Origin: Sitta carolinensis
Taxonomy: Eukaryota > Chordata > Aves > Passeriformes > Sittidae
Assembly (NCBI GenBank): GCA_032173965.1
Contig: JAVUNC010000004.1
Location: forward strand, 57,163,501-57,227,500
DNA: 64,000 nucleotides
Direction: 5' to 3'
The notes below the pieces were generated by a model that ran no database searches, was not told where the DNA came from, and was given only the letters and a program-made list of their open reading frames with translations. The position numbers were made by a program, and so were the translations under genes. Positions 1 to 13,190 of this stretch are shown here, one piece after another. Every line of letters starts with the position of its first letter. The first letter of the stretch is position 1.

Positions 1-3000
1 CTGACATCTTAATTTAAATTAAAAACCTTTTCTGAACTGCATTCCCTTCCTCTGTGCTCTATTTTATGTTCTCTTTGATGTGTTGTTCTTTGAATAGTGC
101 CGCTGATACTTTTCTGCTTATCTGTTTTACCTGATTCAAAACCTCAGAAACTGAAGGCATGACACTTTTGTTCCTAGTCTGCAATAACAACCTGATACTT
201 GCCACAGTAATCACTGAAGAGCACAATTGCTTCAGAGCTCGATGAAAATCTTGGCAAATAGTTAATGTAACTGTTATATTAAACAGTTAATAGGTTATAG
301 AAATACCTTCCAGTGTTTGTTTTCTGAGTACCCTTTGGCTTTTTTTTTATTCTACCCTTTAAATATTTTATTCTTCATCTCTTCTACCTCCACCTGTTGT
401 ATTCTGTTCTCCAAAGCCAGTAAGTTTATTAGGAAGGCATTTCTTTTTCCCTGTCCTATTTGCACAGTCCTGTTTCCTCTTTAAGCACACTGCTTCCCTC
501 GGTGTTGCCTGGGCTAAGTAAAGGAGGATTTAATGGAATTGCTCAGTGAATTTGGATAGTGCTTTACATTGTTGGTAACTGGGACTAATTTAGGTGTTTG
601 CTCTATGTCTGTCTGAGCTGAAGGAGTTAAACAGATAAAAGGCTGCTGTCTGGTCTCCTGTGTATGTTTTACTCCTATGGCAATTTTTTACCTTTGTTGA
701 CATGTGTGTGCCCACCCATTCTTTCTGTCTCTTATTAGGAGAAGGCAGAGCAGTGAGTCAACATGTTTCTGTCTTCTGCTGGGAAATATTAAACTTTCCA
801 CAAGGCTTCGTGTTGTGAGATAGTAAGGTGAATCATCTATTCCTGTCACCACGACCTGGAAGTTATGTGTGGAAAAAATGCTTCCAAATTCAGCCATTTA
901 GTTCTGCTTCTGAAAAAAACCCACCTTTTAATCTGTGAGACAGAGGGTACCTGTGTTGGAGCCACCTGTTATAAGCAGACTCTCAAAAAGCCATAGGAGT
1001 GTGTCTCACCACTCAGATAAGGTGTTTCCAACTAAAGGATGAAACAGGAGTGGGACTTCTGTGAGCAGGAAGCACAGGCAATGTGTACCCTGCAACAGGC
1101 AGAAAACCACATCTGTGCTTCAGCCACCCCAGCTACGTGCTCCTCAGCCTGGGTGAGTTGTGATGTGAGCTGCAGAGTGTGGTTGAGAAGATCTGAGGTG
1201 CTGGTCACCTCAGCAGCCTTGGGAATGGCCAGCTGCAGCTGCTTCTTTCTGCTGATGAGGGCTATTGAACACAAAACAAGCTTGCAGAAAGGCAAATGGA
1301 AAGTTCAGAGTCTTAAAATATTTGCTTTTCCCTTCTGTCAGGGTTTTTCACTTCTGGAAGTGAACAGGATATCCCTATGAGATTTGGCTTGTTTGCAGAG
1401 GAAGCGAGTGTCGTGCTCTCTGCAGCATCCTGCACAAGGACAGCAGCTCAGGGGAGGATGAGAAGACAGCTGGGCACAGAATAACCAGAAAAAATTTCGA
1501 ACTGCTGAAGGCCATGAAAAATCTTGTCTCTGTCCTGAGGATTAAATTCACCAGTAAATCCCTCTGGGGCCATTGCTTTTGCTCTTGGGTTTGGAATGGC
1601 TGGGCAGACTGGTCCCTGTTGTCCCGGTAAGGAAGCTTTTCATGAAGGGGCACATGGGCTGGGAAGGGGTTTTATTCTCTGCTCAGTCCATTTGTTGCAC
1701 AGCTACATTGAAGGCTGGCCCAGATAAGATTCAGCAGAGTGGCTTTGAGTGAAGAAAGGGCTCTGCTGCAGATGTATGGGTGCATCTGTTCAGTCTTCAT
1801 GCTGCAGTGGTAATGTTCACTGGGGGTGTGACCTGCTCAGCAGATGCTGCTGTTTTGGAGTAAGCATTAGCATTGATGCCTTACTTACTGCTAGGCTCGA
1901 TCAATGATTTCAGTAATCAGGGAGGAATCAGTGCTTATCTATTAAGATTTCTCAGTAAAGCAAAGTATGACAGACAGATAATAGACATTGAGGTGTAGTG
2001 ACCTTTAGTTCCCTTAATAAATGCAAATCAATTGTATTCCTCATCCAAAGGAAAACTGAACAGCTGCCAAATGAAAGGACTCATATCCTTCTACCCCAAA
2101 GTGTGCTGAAAACAGGTTGTACAGAGAGCACAAGCACCCAGGTTGCTCTTGGTGGAGTCAAGGTGGAGTGAGCATGTTGATCACCAGCAAGATGGGAGTA
2201 TAGAAGCCAAACTGGTGTGAACTCCTGTGGAGAGTGGGAAAGTTTTGATCACTTGTCTTCCATGAATCAGCCCTTCTGACTGTTTCTGTCTTGGGGAGGA
2301 TGGCAGTTAGAGGCAGCAGAAATTAACTTACAGCAACTTGGGATGGCAAAGTAGCATTTGATGTGAATTCTGAGGCTGAGATTCTTATAGAAATCACAGC
2401 TGGCATCAAAACGTCTGAGCTTGGGGAAATGAAAATTATTTGTGTTGCTTAGTTCTTTGTGACAGGGAGTTTAGTTCCTTACATTCTAAAAATATTCTCC
2501 CCCGCTTTGAACAGCATCATTTCAATTTAAAATATTTCCCTCTGGACAGCCTTATTTCGCAATGGAAGGGTCTTCTGTAGATGCTATTTTAACTTTACCA
2601 TACAAGAGACATGTTAAAGCATTTTTCTCTCTAACATTCATTATTAAATATTATTTAAATTGACTTAAGAAGCAGTTCTGTCAGCTCTTTAGCACTGAAG
2701 TCTCCTGTTTCTTTTTTTTTTTTTTTCCAACTGAGAGGGAAAGCACCCAGGTCATTTGTGTGTTATAACAAGATGCTCATTCAATGATTTTGATTTTGAA
2801 CAAGCAAGAGTCTTCATTCTGGGGTTTTGCTTTGATCACCACCCATTACAGTGCTTCTGTGAATGAATTCTTTTAGTCCTCAAGAATCTCATGCTGTTCA
2901 GACAGTGCTGTAGGAAAGAAATGGACCTCTTCTTTCATTGTGTGCATTGAAGTATGCAGCAGTGTTTTACAACGTGCCTTAGAAAAAGCAAGAAGTCAGG

Positions 3001-5023
3001 GGACTCTGTCAATTGCATTCATAAAACCACTGGACTGACACTTTGTGATGCTCTCTTCTGGGTGACCCATTACAATTCCAGGCAATAATCTCTCCTGCTA
3101 AGAGTGACATTCTGTGTGATTTAACCAGATCTGCTCCTGTGCAAGGCTTGCTTCTGCCCATGTGAGAAGGGAACCAGGCACAAGTGTTAGGATTTCAATG
3201 AACAGAGAGCAAGGAGCTGGTGCAGGATATGGGGCTCAGCTCATTCTGTAAGACTGCAAAGCAGCAGGTCACTGCTGGGATCCAAGAGGGATGGGGAGGG
3301 CTGTGTGTGTGCAGGTAGATATGTAGGAAACAAGGACAGACAGTGATTTTGCAGGAGGACTGCTGCATATCCAGAACTTGCTGTATGTTGACCTTGGGAT
3401 GCACTGAAGGGCTTCCCCTTCAGAAGAGATAGCACAGCCAAGTACAGGAACAAGTTATGCATTCTGTACCTATTTCATGACATTCAGACACATGAATGGG
3501 TGAGGAGTGCTCAACCTCTGCAGCAAATTCTGCCAGCTTAGTCCACAAGAAATGATACAGTGTTTGTACACTATAAATTTTACTGCTCCTTGCTAGGAGC
3601 TTTTACCTTTTCCTGTTTAAGTTCCTGTATCTCATTTGTTTCTGTATTAAATGAGGTGCTGCATTTTCTAACCATGTTGGAAAACGTTCAGTGCTTTTTA
3701 TTTTCATCACAAGAACACTGCTTTAGACTTAAATATCTGCACTGAAGTAATGTGAGCTACATATTGAGTTAGCGACTTCTAAATAAATGAAGCTGTAGTT
3801 CCCTCCACAGTATGTGTGAGTTATTCCAGATTTTGCAAGACCATCTGTATTCCAGACTTCTAGCTGAACTTAGTGCAGAATATGTTTGACAGACAATAGT
3901 GTTATTAGATAAATTAAGTGTTAGCAATAGGCTGTCAGCTTAATTATGGTAGCTGGCTGCTCCTAAAAAAACAGTGAGTTGTTTGGGATTAAAGTGTCTG
4001 TGTGATAACCTTCTTCTCCAACTTCTTGCAGATCTTGAAGCTGGTACAGCAAGACAAGAAAATGCCTTCAGCAAAGCCCTGCTCAGATGCTTTATTTATA
4101 GGTCCCTATTAACATTTTCTGCTTTTACACATGAAACAGCCATTGACTGAATCACAGGGTGACCTCCACAGCCACTGAGCCACAGCTCCCTGTCAGGGCA
4201 CTTAGAGATTCTTTGCTATTCAGTTGGTTTGGCTGTTAGGCTTTTGTTTTCCTTTTCCTCAGTTTCAAAATACTCGTAAAATTCTTATATATCAGTTAGC
4301 TGGGACTGGCATTTTTAGGATAACAAACAAATTCTACAAAGTTTCAAAGAGAAAGAATACTCTGATCTTAACCAATGACTTGATTTGACCTGAGGTGAGA
4401 CAAAAGGCAGATTGCCAATGAGTCCCTTGAATGTGGTGACAAGTGCTTTTATGTATAGGCTGCTTGCTGAATGGCACCAGGCAACTGTTCAGAAATCTGA
4501 AATAACTTTTTTTTTATTTTTAAGTAGAAATTGTAGATGACTGAAAGAGATTTCAAGAGTGAAATTTCCACTTTTCATTGGTGTGTAAGATTTTCTTTCT
4601 TGGTGGTGCCTTTCCTATAGAGGTCAAATTAAACAGAGAGAAAAAACGGCCAGGAAAAATTTCAGAACAGGCCAGCACCAAAGGTTTGGTATTTTGGTAT
4701 TTGGCTGGGGCTGCTGGTAAATCTGCTAAAGGATGTGGCTGGGTCATCCTGTGTGATGTGAGGAAGAAATGGGGCTCTGTAACTTGCCTCTGCAGACCTG
4801 TGCCACACTGCCATGAGGCAAGGTGAGGTCCACCCTCTGTCTTTGGTGCCAGGTTTGTTCAGGCACTGATTTTGGGTGAAATACAGGTTTGGTGCATGCT
4901 GTGGGAGTTGAGGAGGAAAAGGGCATGTGTTGATGTATTCTGGTTCAACCTTCAGCTTGCCCTTGGGATGCATTAGGTGTGGGTTTCTGATCTAAATTCA
5001 GCAAATGGTACTTATAAGTTAAC

Positions 5024-5111
5024 CACCCCCCCCATATCTGTCTTTCATCCCCCACCCCCTAAAAAAAACCCCCAGAACACACACACATATATACACAAAC
5101 ACACACAGAAA
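5024..5111 (+). repeat. C-rich and CA-type simple sequence
   Basis: An eight-C run, CCCCCACCCCC and AAAAAAAACCCCC blocks are followed by an imperfect (CA)n/(TA)n stretch. Purely low complexity. Confidence 0.85.
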
Positions 5112-7780
5112 AAAAGGGTGCAGGGGAGGAATTTGTACAAAAAGCTTTTTTTTTTTTTCTTTTAATGCCTGCTAAATACCTATATCCAAAAATGTCATTT
5201 AGAGCTCTGTTCTTTTCCAGCAAAGTAGAAAATGAATGTATGCTTTACTTGCTCAGCGCTGTTTCAGTTCTGTATAGAATTTCTTCCAGCTGACCTTTCT
5301 CAAGTTGACATTTATGTTTTGAGGGATTCTCCATGAATCCCTCACCCTTATCCTGCTTCCTTCTTTCACTAACATCACAGTGAGATGGCTAAGCCAGCAT
5401 GGAGTGCTTTTTCGCCCTCAGACTAATGCAGAAGTAAAAGCTGGAAGTTGTGCAAAACACTGTTACCCAGATTGAAAGTAGTGAAGACAAGGTCTCACAT
5501 GCCAGACTGTGTGGGTAACAATAACTGAGTGATGAAGGGCAGGGTTTCCCCTGTGGAACCCCTGTTCTTGATCTGCCTGCTCTTTCTGGAGGTCTGCAGC
5601 TGAGGCTGCAGTGTTACTGCTGTGGATGTGTGTGCTGATGCAGGATGAGGTGCACTCCTCAGCTATTCTGTGGGGTTCCACCTAAGGCCTCTCACATCCT
5701 CTTGCCCAGTCCTTCAGTGAATGCTTCCAACTGTAATTCAGCCCAGGGAACCTTCACATCCAAAGAAAGTCATCCCAAGCTCTAAAATGTCTCATTTGCC
5801 CCTTTTTATAGCAGGAAGAGAAAATATGCCCTTGTGTGGGGTTTTTCCAGTGTGGGTGAAGATGGAACATATCTTGAGCCAAGAGCACTTTTACATCCCC
5901 AGCTCTGCCCAGTGTAGCTAGTTTGAATGGCTGTTTCCAAAGAACTCTGAGAAATGTTTATGGAGCTTTCTGTTATTTTTTTTTTTTTTTAATTGTATCT
6001 GCTGTACAGAACCTTTCCATTTCCTGCCTCTGTTATTGATATAAAGCTCTGTTAAGGCTTTTTTAATGTACGGTGTTTCACTTTTTATATAGTAAGAATT
6101 AATTCTGATTGAATACTTTGCTTCACTGAACTGCAGATAAGATGAATGGGAAGCTGCTGGCTAAGAAAAGGCTCTCACAAGGTGTTTTAGACCTCTGTGT
6201 CCCTGAGCACTTGATCTATTGATGGGTTTTGTAATGCTGTTATCCTGCTGATCTAGTTGCAGGATTTTACCTCATGCTGCAGGGTGCCTGCAGAAGAAAA
6301 AAGGGAGGAAGAAGTAGTGGTGACCCAGTTTTTCGCACGTGTGTGCACACGGAATGTCCTGGATGCCTTACAAGTCATTTTTGGCGGACGATTTTCTTTG
6401 TGCCAGGGTCAGTTTCAGAGTTTGTTACTCCTGCTGATGTTCGTAAGGAAAAAAGAAGCAGGGCAGAGTGGATGGTATGCTCTGTGTTTGCAGCATATTG
6501 TGTAAATTTGTTTTGAAAATATACAGAGTTGTAGCACTCATACTATCTCATAGCAGGTGAAACTGGGGTTTTAGTGCTGCTTTAGGAATGTGTGTCTTTT
6601 GAGGCTTACTGCCCTTTGGTGTGAGCTGTGCAGAGTGAGTGAGAGAATTAGTATTAAAAGTACTCTTTAAAAAAATGTGGTGGCTAACCCTCAAAATCCC
6701 AATGCTGAAATTGCATTTATCTTCCAAATGCACTCTCAAACCATGAGCTTAATATTCGCTTGGAGGGAAACCAGAGATATTTTTAACTGGAAGATACCAG
6801 GCTGCAGGGAAGGGGCATTTAACCCAGGAGTATGAGCATTTAGTACTGCTTCTTGGCTCCAGCCTCCCTGAAGGGAATGGAAGGCAACTTATTTGCTTTG
6901 TCCTTGTACCATTGCAGAAACACAGTGCCAGTGACAGCCTCATTACCTCCTGGAGTTCTCTCAGCTTAAACATTTCCTTAAAACAGATACTGACAGAGCC
7001 AGATTCCAAGTACTGTACCTCTTCTTATTAAATATACACCCATATGGATAATTTACATTTCAGGCACTCTCATACATTTTTCTTGACTAATCAATAGATA
7101 GAAAATCCAAAATATTAATTAGAAGCATGATATCCAAAATCTGTACAAATAGTGAATGTTTTGGTCTTATGAGAAGTCTGTTCTCATGTCACAGGCAGGG
7201 GCTATACTGATCTGGACCCCACTGTGCATCTTCTGTAGAAAATTACTTATGACTGGCCCAAAGTAGGGTCCTGTTCAGGTTCATAGCAATTGCCATTTAT
7301 ATCAGTGATGACAAAGTTGCAAGGCTGAGGCATATCTTTCAGTGTCTGTTAAAATTATGGTTATTTTTTCTGTCAGATATAAAGTGCAGTTGGTACCTAC
7401 CGCAATGCCTTCAACATGTTTTCACAGCTGGCATGTAAATACACATTTATCAATCCTTCCTGATAACTGGCTGGTTGCCAAAGTAGCTGAATGCAGCCAC
7501 AGCCCTGTTTGAATCTGGACACCTGGCTTGCAACCTCTGAGATGCAAAATAAGTCGTGAGCTGTCGCAAGAGCCAAACAAGTATTTGTCCACTCTCTTGA
7601 AAACTGTTCCTGGAATGCTTCAAAACTCCCCAGCACTCTACTTGTGCATTTCCTTCAGGGCTTCTTGCAGGGGGCAGAAGATCTCTACGCAGTTAATTCG
7701 GAGGTGATGCCGTGAGAGACAAGTAACTTCACTAATGTTTTAGAGCAGTAGCACTGCATTGGTGCAAAGCTGCACATCAT

Positions 7781-7862
7781 TGGTTTTTTTTTGTTTTGGA
7801 TTTTTCTTGTTTGGCTGGGTTTTTTTGTGGGGGGTTTTGGTGTTTGTTTTTTTTTTTTTTTT
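7781..7862 (+). repeat. G/T-only low-complexity tract
   Basis: About 80 bp made almost entirely of T and G (runs of up to 8 T and 6 G, then 15 T), so the opposite strand is A/C only. It creates F/G/W/V-rich spurious frames. Confidence 0.9.
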
Positions 7863-8504
7863 AATTGTCTCAACAAATTGGTGCTATCAATTGATGCTGG
7901 CATTAAGGTATACAGCCAACAAGAGAGACCTATCAGGAGTTACTGGCTTGCCTGGCCTTCCCTTCAGCAGCAGTGGCCTGAGACATCCAGCTTTGGTGGG
8001 TGAGGGCATTGGCCAAATTATATGAACTGCCTGGCTGGTCTGTGTGCTCTTTAGACAGAACTACTTAAAATTAAAATCAGAGGATGAAGATCACTGGGTT
8101 AAGTCTCTGTCATAGACATGACCTTTACATGTGGTAGCTGCCCCTGTTCCAGAAAATACAGTACGATGTACTGTAGCACAAAACCAGATGTGTTTGAGTA
8201 TGTTTCAAAGTTGGTGCTTGCCAGTATGTACGGTTCTTTCTGATCTTGACATCAGCCTTTGAAATTAAAAAGAGAGCTGAATGAGCTTTTCTTGTAAGCG
8301 GGGCATTTTTTACCGACCTTCCCTAGTTTCTAATTGAACTCATGTTAAGCTAGAGCAAGAAAATGTCACTTTTCTTTGTGGCTATTTATTGTGGTTATCT
8401 ATTTTCAAACAACTTAAAATAGATGAAAATTACTGAGACTGCATAAATGCATTTTGCACTTTTGTGAAATTTCATGGAATTTGGCCTGTGCTTTTAAGAA
8501 ACTT

Positions 8505-8507
<3 letters not shown>

Positions 8508-8542
<35 letters not shown>
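8508..8542 (+). repeat. (CA)n microsatellite
   Basis: Uninterrupted AC/CA dinucleotide run of about 17 units, likely polymorphic. Confidence 0.97.
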
Positions 8543-8545
<3 letters not shown>

Positions 8546-8739
8546 GGATTGCACTGGCTGTATTTCCACAAAAAAATTAGGCTAAGAAGGTCAAGCTGTG
8601 TTTAGCCCCAAGGTCAAATATCAGACACTGGAAAATGTACCTCTGGTCTTGGTTTACTTCTAAATGAAAAATATTATTTGTTTCTAACTTCTAACAATTC
8701 TTAGCACTGCAGTGTTTCCCTACTTTATTTAAGGTTTTC

Positions 8740-8850
8740 TGCAATTAGAAGAAAATGAATAATGCAAAAATGGATTTGCAAATTAATAGGTTGAATTTAT
8801 GGTGCTAAAAATGAATCTGCATTATGAATTATTCATGCGTACCTGAATGA
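8740..8850. promoter_or_regulatory. Candidate conserved non-coding element (POU/homeodomain motifs)
   Basis: Contains CAATTAG, AATGCAAA, the palindrome ATTTGCAAAT (8774-8783) running into TTAAT, and GAATTATTCATGC. This density of octamer-like and TAAT-type sites is typical of developmental enhancers. Conservation cannot be tested here. Confidence 0.3.
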
Positions 8851-10442
8851 GCACTATCTTTTCTTAAAACGTTTGTGAGGTCCATAAGATTCAGAGTCTC
8901 TTTCCTCACCAAAATAATCTTGTTTGGTAGCCAAAAATAGCAACATCAAAATCACATGAAAATAAGAAAAAAAAAATCCAAGATGAAATAGGTTTCTTGA
9001 GTCATATTCATTAAATATGTAGAAACACAATGATCTGTTTTAAAAACAGACTAAATTTGAAAGAAAAAATAGTCTAAATATTATACAAATCAATGTGGAT
9101 GTTAGTCTTTGTAGAAAGGAAAAGTTGTTAGAGGGTGGCATGAATTATTTGTTCAGAAACTTGCATTAGAAGAGGTTTAAAAAGGCTCAGCATATTTTAT
9201 AAAAGGGCAGAAAGCCTATTCTAGCACAAAGAGCTGAATGAAATTGCCAGGTTTGGGATTCAAGTGCTCTCAGGACATCTACTCAGTACCCAGCTTCTGC
9301 AGCTCTTCAGGTTATCTTTGGCCAGAGGCTCTGGAGCCGCAGGAAGACCTGACAAAGGTGACATACTGAATCCTGACTTCTAGCCTTCAGATCTGAAAGG
9401 GAAAATGTTTAGCAGTACAAGAATGGAACACATGAATGTTCATGTACTGACAGACCATCTTTATGTCTGTATTTAGCAGGAACATCCTGTTAATTAGACA
9501 AGAGGCAAATCCAGAAGTCCCTACCTGAGGTGCTCCCCTGTAGTTAGTGCTCTCTTTCAGGGTTCTGCACCTGAGTGACATGGTGATACTGTGTGTGTGA
9601 ACCCTTGGAGGAGGCAAAAGGCCTGGACCTTTCTCCTGGTCTCCTTTGTGTGTGTGTGTAAGATTCCTGAGTTTATCTGTGGAGATAAAAGTGGGCTCAA
9701 ACCCTGATGCTTTCCAAATCACCATTTAGGTTTCTCCTATTTAAAGCCAGATCAGTCGTACAGCCCTTTGCATAGCCTCTGTGGGTGCTGGGCTTGCTCA
9801 AACCAGCTTCCTGAGAAGTGAAAATCCCAAATATACTATGAGTTTTCTTTGCAGTAAGTTTCTCTAGCTTCTCTTCCTCTGTAATCCCTTCCTTTGGGGC
9901 AAAGTGACTCAGTACTGTTAGTGATAATAAGCAGACCGTTTTGACTGATGAGCACTTCACAATGATTCTGTGATGCTGGAGAAAATTCCCAGAGTGCTGC
10001 CTAAAAATGTGCTTCACTCAAACCTCTTTCTTCACACTGATAAAGGGAAGGGAAAAAAAAATGGGTGTGAGGTTAAATACTGTTCTACTTTCATGGTCTG
10101 GCTTGTAGATACATCCTTTTCATTAATAAATATCACTCTGTTTAAGTAGTTATCTATGCAGTTAGAGCACACCAGGCCTTTGTCGGTGCTGGGGTCCCTG
10201 TTTGCCAGGTGCTGGGCAATGAATGCCAAGTCGTTTAGAGCCTAGTGGAGCCAAGACACTATGAATGGACAGAGCAAAGTGCTGGAAAGAAAGGAGAAAT
10301 GTGGAAGTAAAAAGTAGCTGTGGGAACAGATGTACATTTGCAGGCCAGAAGCAAATGTAATTAAAAGGATTTGAATGATTTGTAGTACTCGCATACAAAC
10401 ATCACCTCTTTAACTTGCTTTTCTCATTTTCTCCCTAGATCT

Positions 10443-10465
10443 CATCTGATGTGGCACATCAGATG
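10443..10465. repeat. Near-perfect palindrome, 11-bp arms, 1-bp centre
   Basis: CATCTGATGTG, a central G, then CACATCAGATG. All 11 arm positions pair. Confidence 0.95.
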
Positions 10466-11179
10466 GACACTCAAGTAGAATTTTGTATAAAAGGAATTAG
10501 AGAAAATAAATATTCTATTTCTTACATCTGGGAGACTCTTTACATCTGTTTTTGCAAACACTCATTAACAGGAGGTTTTCCAAGTGTAGAGAATTTGCTT
10601 GATGACAAGATATTGCTCTGTCAACATCATAGGATTTGGATAACAGCTGCTGGTTGTATTTGAAGCTAGAAGTGGGGAAGAGGAGCAATGTTAGCTCTGG
10701 ACTGGTAACTGCTGAGAAAAGCAATAATTTCTAAATCACTCTTTTTCTAAAAATGTGGTGTCTTTGCACTAGGGACGCTAACTCTGAAACATCTTGCCTT
10801 TTTTCCCTTTTGTAATACTAAGCTGTCTCTGAGACTGGCTGTGGCTTCCTTTTCTCTCTCTTCTCTCTCTCATGATGTTTGTCAGTGCTTTCACAGCCTT
10901 TGGCAGCTTCCCAGGCAGAGCAGGTTCCCTGCCAACAGAGTCCCCTCATGGCAGCTTGTTTTATAAAGGGCTGACTGCTTTGATGGATGATAAGGCTAAG
11001 GAGAATGAAGGAATTGGGGATTTTTTTATTTTTAAGGGAGAAGTCCCTCTCACTTGCATCTGAAAGACACATTGTAAATAGAGTCAGTCCAAACCTTGCA
11101 AGGTTTTATCAAGAGGGAGTCCATCGGGGCTGAAGGCTGTTCCTGTGGTGCTCTATATGTGATACTGGGTGTGGGAGGT

Positions 11180-11400
11180 AGAAATATTTAGGCAGGAAAG
11201 GTTAGAAAATTAAAAGGAGAGCAAATTAGAACTTTAGTCTATGAGAGAAAAACAGTGAGTGGAGAGAAGGGAAGAATAATGAGTTAAGGGAGAACTGGAA
11301 CAAAGAAAGAAGTTGGAAAGCAGAAATAGAAACAAAAATGGTCTGTAAGCAGAAGAGAAGCTGAATAGAAGTCCTGGAGGAAAGCAAGGTTGGTATAAAT
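11180..11400 (+). repeat. Purine-rich strand segment
   Basis: About 220 bp in which the plus strand is strongly purine-biased (GGAGAGAAGGGAAG and similar). The complementary pyrimidine bias explains the serine/phenylalanine-rich minus-strand frame at 11234-11467, which I do not call a gene. Confidence 0.7.
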
Positions 11401-12180
11401 GCATCTGTGTATGCACACTAGGTGGAGGGATAAGGAAGAGCTGAAGCCAGGATGAAAAATAAATCATTAGAAAAGATAAAAAAAATCTTTTTCCTGACCT
11501 CCCTTCTCATCAGTCCAGCTGGTACATCTCCATGTCGAATTTAATATTGATGTTTAGTTCTGCAGGTATCTGCTTGAGCCTCCAAGGCCTTGATTATAAT
11601 CATCTTCTGGAGATTTGCCTCAGTGCTCATAGTTATTGAGGACACAGAAGGAAATACATGTTTTGAATCAGTCCAGTGTTTCCTTCACTTTGTGTGTCCT
11701 GGATGGACTCTGATATTGGCAACTACTCCAGTTTTGCCCACCTTACCTTATCTTACATTAACACTTATGTTGTTTATCAGCTATTCACATCTTAGGAACC
11801 TCTAGTGAACATCTCCTGTGGATTATGTTTCACATCCTCTGGCTGTAGAGAAACATAAAATGACATATTCCCTCAGCGTCCAGATGATCTTTCCACGTCA
11901 TCAAATATGTCGCTTCATTTCCTTGCTCATTCCAACAAAACCCCTCATATGAGTGTGATTACTCAGGAGCATGTAAATTGTAACTTATGGGAGAGACCTG
12001 TACAGATCTCTTGGCAGAGGCAAACCTATCCTACATGCCTGTATGCTTGAGTAAAGCTCTCTTGGGTCTCAGTCCAGACTGGCTCACTACAAACACTGCA
12101 TTTACAATTGCCTTTTCCAGAGGCAACACACAGCATATTAATGGTTACTTTGTTAAGACTTTTCTCTCTATCTCTTTTTC

Positions 12181-12198
12181 TTTTTTTTTTTTTTTTTT
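12181..12198 (+). repeat. Poly(T) tract, 18 bp
   Basis: T run at the end of a longer pyrimidine-rich stretch starting near 12160. Confidence 0.9.
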
Positions 12199-13159
12199 AA
12201 CTTTTCTCCCAGCTGAGGAGGACTGCCGGACTACTATTAATTTAAAGTAACTCTTAAATGTCTATAATTAGGGTTATTCTGCCTTTTGAAGACCTTTTGT
12301 ACCTAAGCCTGTAGCTCTTGGGGCATTCCCGTCCCATTCACATTTACTGCGATCGCACAGACAAGTGCCCTCTGAAAATGATGCATCGAGTCTTCTCTAT
12401 TTCACTGTAAATTTTTGGCTTTCTCGGGTACCACAGTTTGTGTTCTCTGTTTCCACTCCAAGTCAGTGGTTCTGCCTGTGCTGCTGCTGCGGGCTGGGCT
12501 GCGGAGGTTGGCACAGGCTGTGCTGCCTGCCCGCAGCCAGCAGGAATGGCAGTGCGCCCTGCGCCGCTGGAGATGCCTGCGGCACCAGAAGGGAGCAGTT
12601 CCAGTAGAGAGGGATTGAGCTGGGCTCAATTGGGCTTAAATGCACAGTGATGTTCTGAGTACTTGAGGTGAATCTGGAAAAGGGTCCCATTTTTGCTGTT
12701 GTTTTCCCCCTTCGGTTACTGGTTGTGCATACTGCTACGGTGATTGGATAATGTGTATATACCTCAGCCTGGTTTGACTCTTGTTACCTGCCTTCGAGGC
12801 CCTGTCCCTGTTTCGGTCTTTGCTCCAGCCTAGTTTACAAACCAGTTTCCTTAGGATATAGACAGAACTTTTGAGGTTTAAGAGGCAGTTATCTGCCTAG
12901 TCACAATCGAGGTTTTATGGAACATAAGCACTGACCTGGACTCTGGATTTTTAAAAACCTGCCCTCGAATTCCAGTGAAGGTGGCAGGTGCTCTCCATTT
13001 CACTTTGAATTGTAGGCATTCCAGCCTCATCTCTGAGTTGCAAATGCATGCAGATCCCTCCCATTACTGCCTGGGTGCTGGAAGAATCATGTCTTCTGGG
13101 ATTATGCAGACTTTGGTTTCGATGGGTTTGATGTGAGCATCTAATCTGACCTCCTATAT

Positions 13160-13190
13160 TTCAGGCTTACTCCTATAGAGTAAGCCTGAA
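13160..13190. repeat. Perfect inverted repeat, 13-bp arms, 5-bp loop
   Basis: TTCAGGCTTACTC (13160-13172), loop CTATA, then GAGTAAGCCTGAA (13178-13190). All 13 positions pair. It is not followed by a T run and is not in a gene, so it is not a bacterial-type terminator. Confidence 0.95.

Larger units (their letters stand above)
1..8507. other. Gene-free 5' flank, first block
   Basis: AT-rich unique sequence with short T runs (2712-2726, about 5979-5992) and the C/CA-rich tract near 5.05 kb. Open frames up to 113 codons (1039-1380) overlap frames on the opposite strand, lack a family resemblance and are treated as chance. No RNA gene or transposable element recognised. Confidence 0.6.
8851..13159. 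other. Gene-free 5' flank, second block
   Basis: Contains the palindrome at 10443, the purine-rich segment at 11.2-11.4 kb and an isolated GC-rich patch at about 12470-12610. Open frames in the patch on both strands reflect base composition and match nothing recognised. Confidence 0.6.

Noticed and set aside
1039..1380. 113-codon plus-strand frame near the window start
   Set aside because: Cysteine-rich, no family resemblance, overlapped by an open minus-strand frame, and of chance length.
7759..8025. Hydrophobic frames that look like membrane proteins
   Set aside because: Translated from the G/T low-complexity tract; no family resemblance.
8508..8542. CA repeat considered as a Z-DNA regulatory element
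   Set aside because: Too common in vertebrate DNA to support a regulatory claim without other evidence.
9690..9715. GGGCTCAAACCC, resembling a tRNA T-arm
   Set aside because: No acceptor stem, D-arm or anticodon arm at the right distances.
11234..11467. Serine/phenylalanine-rich minus-strand frame
   Set aside because: Product of the purine-rich plus strand.
13160..13190. Hairpin read as a bacterial-type terminator
   Set aside because: The window is vertebrate, no gene ends here and no T run follows.
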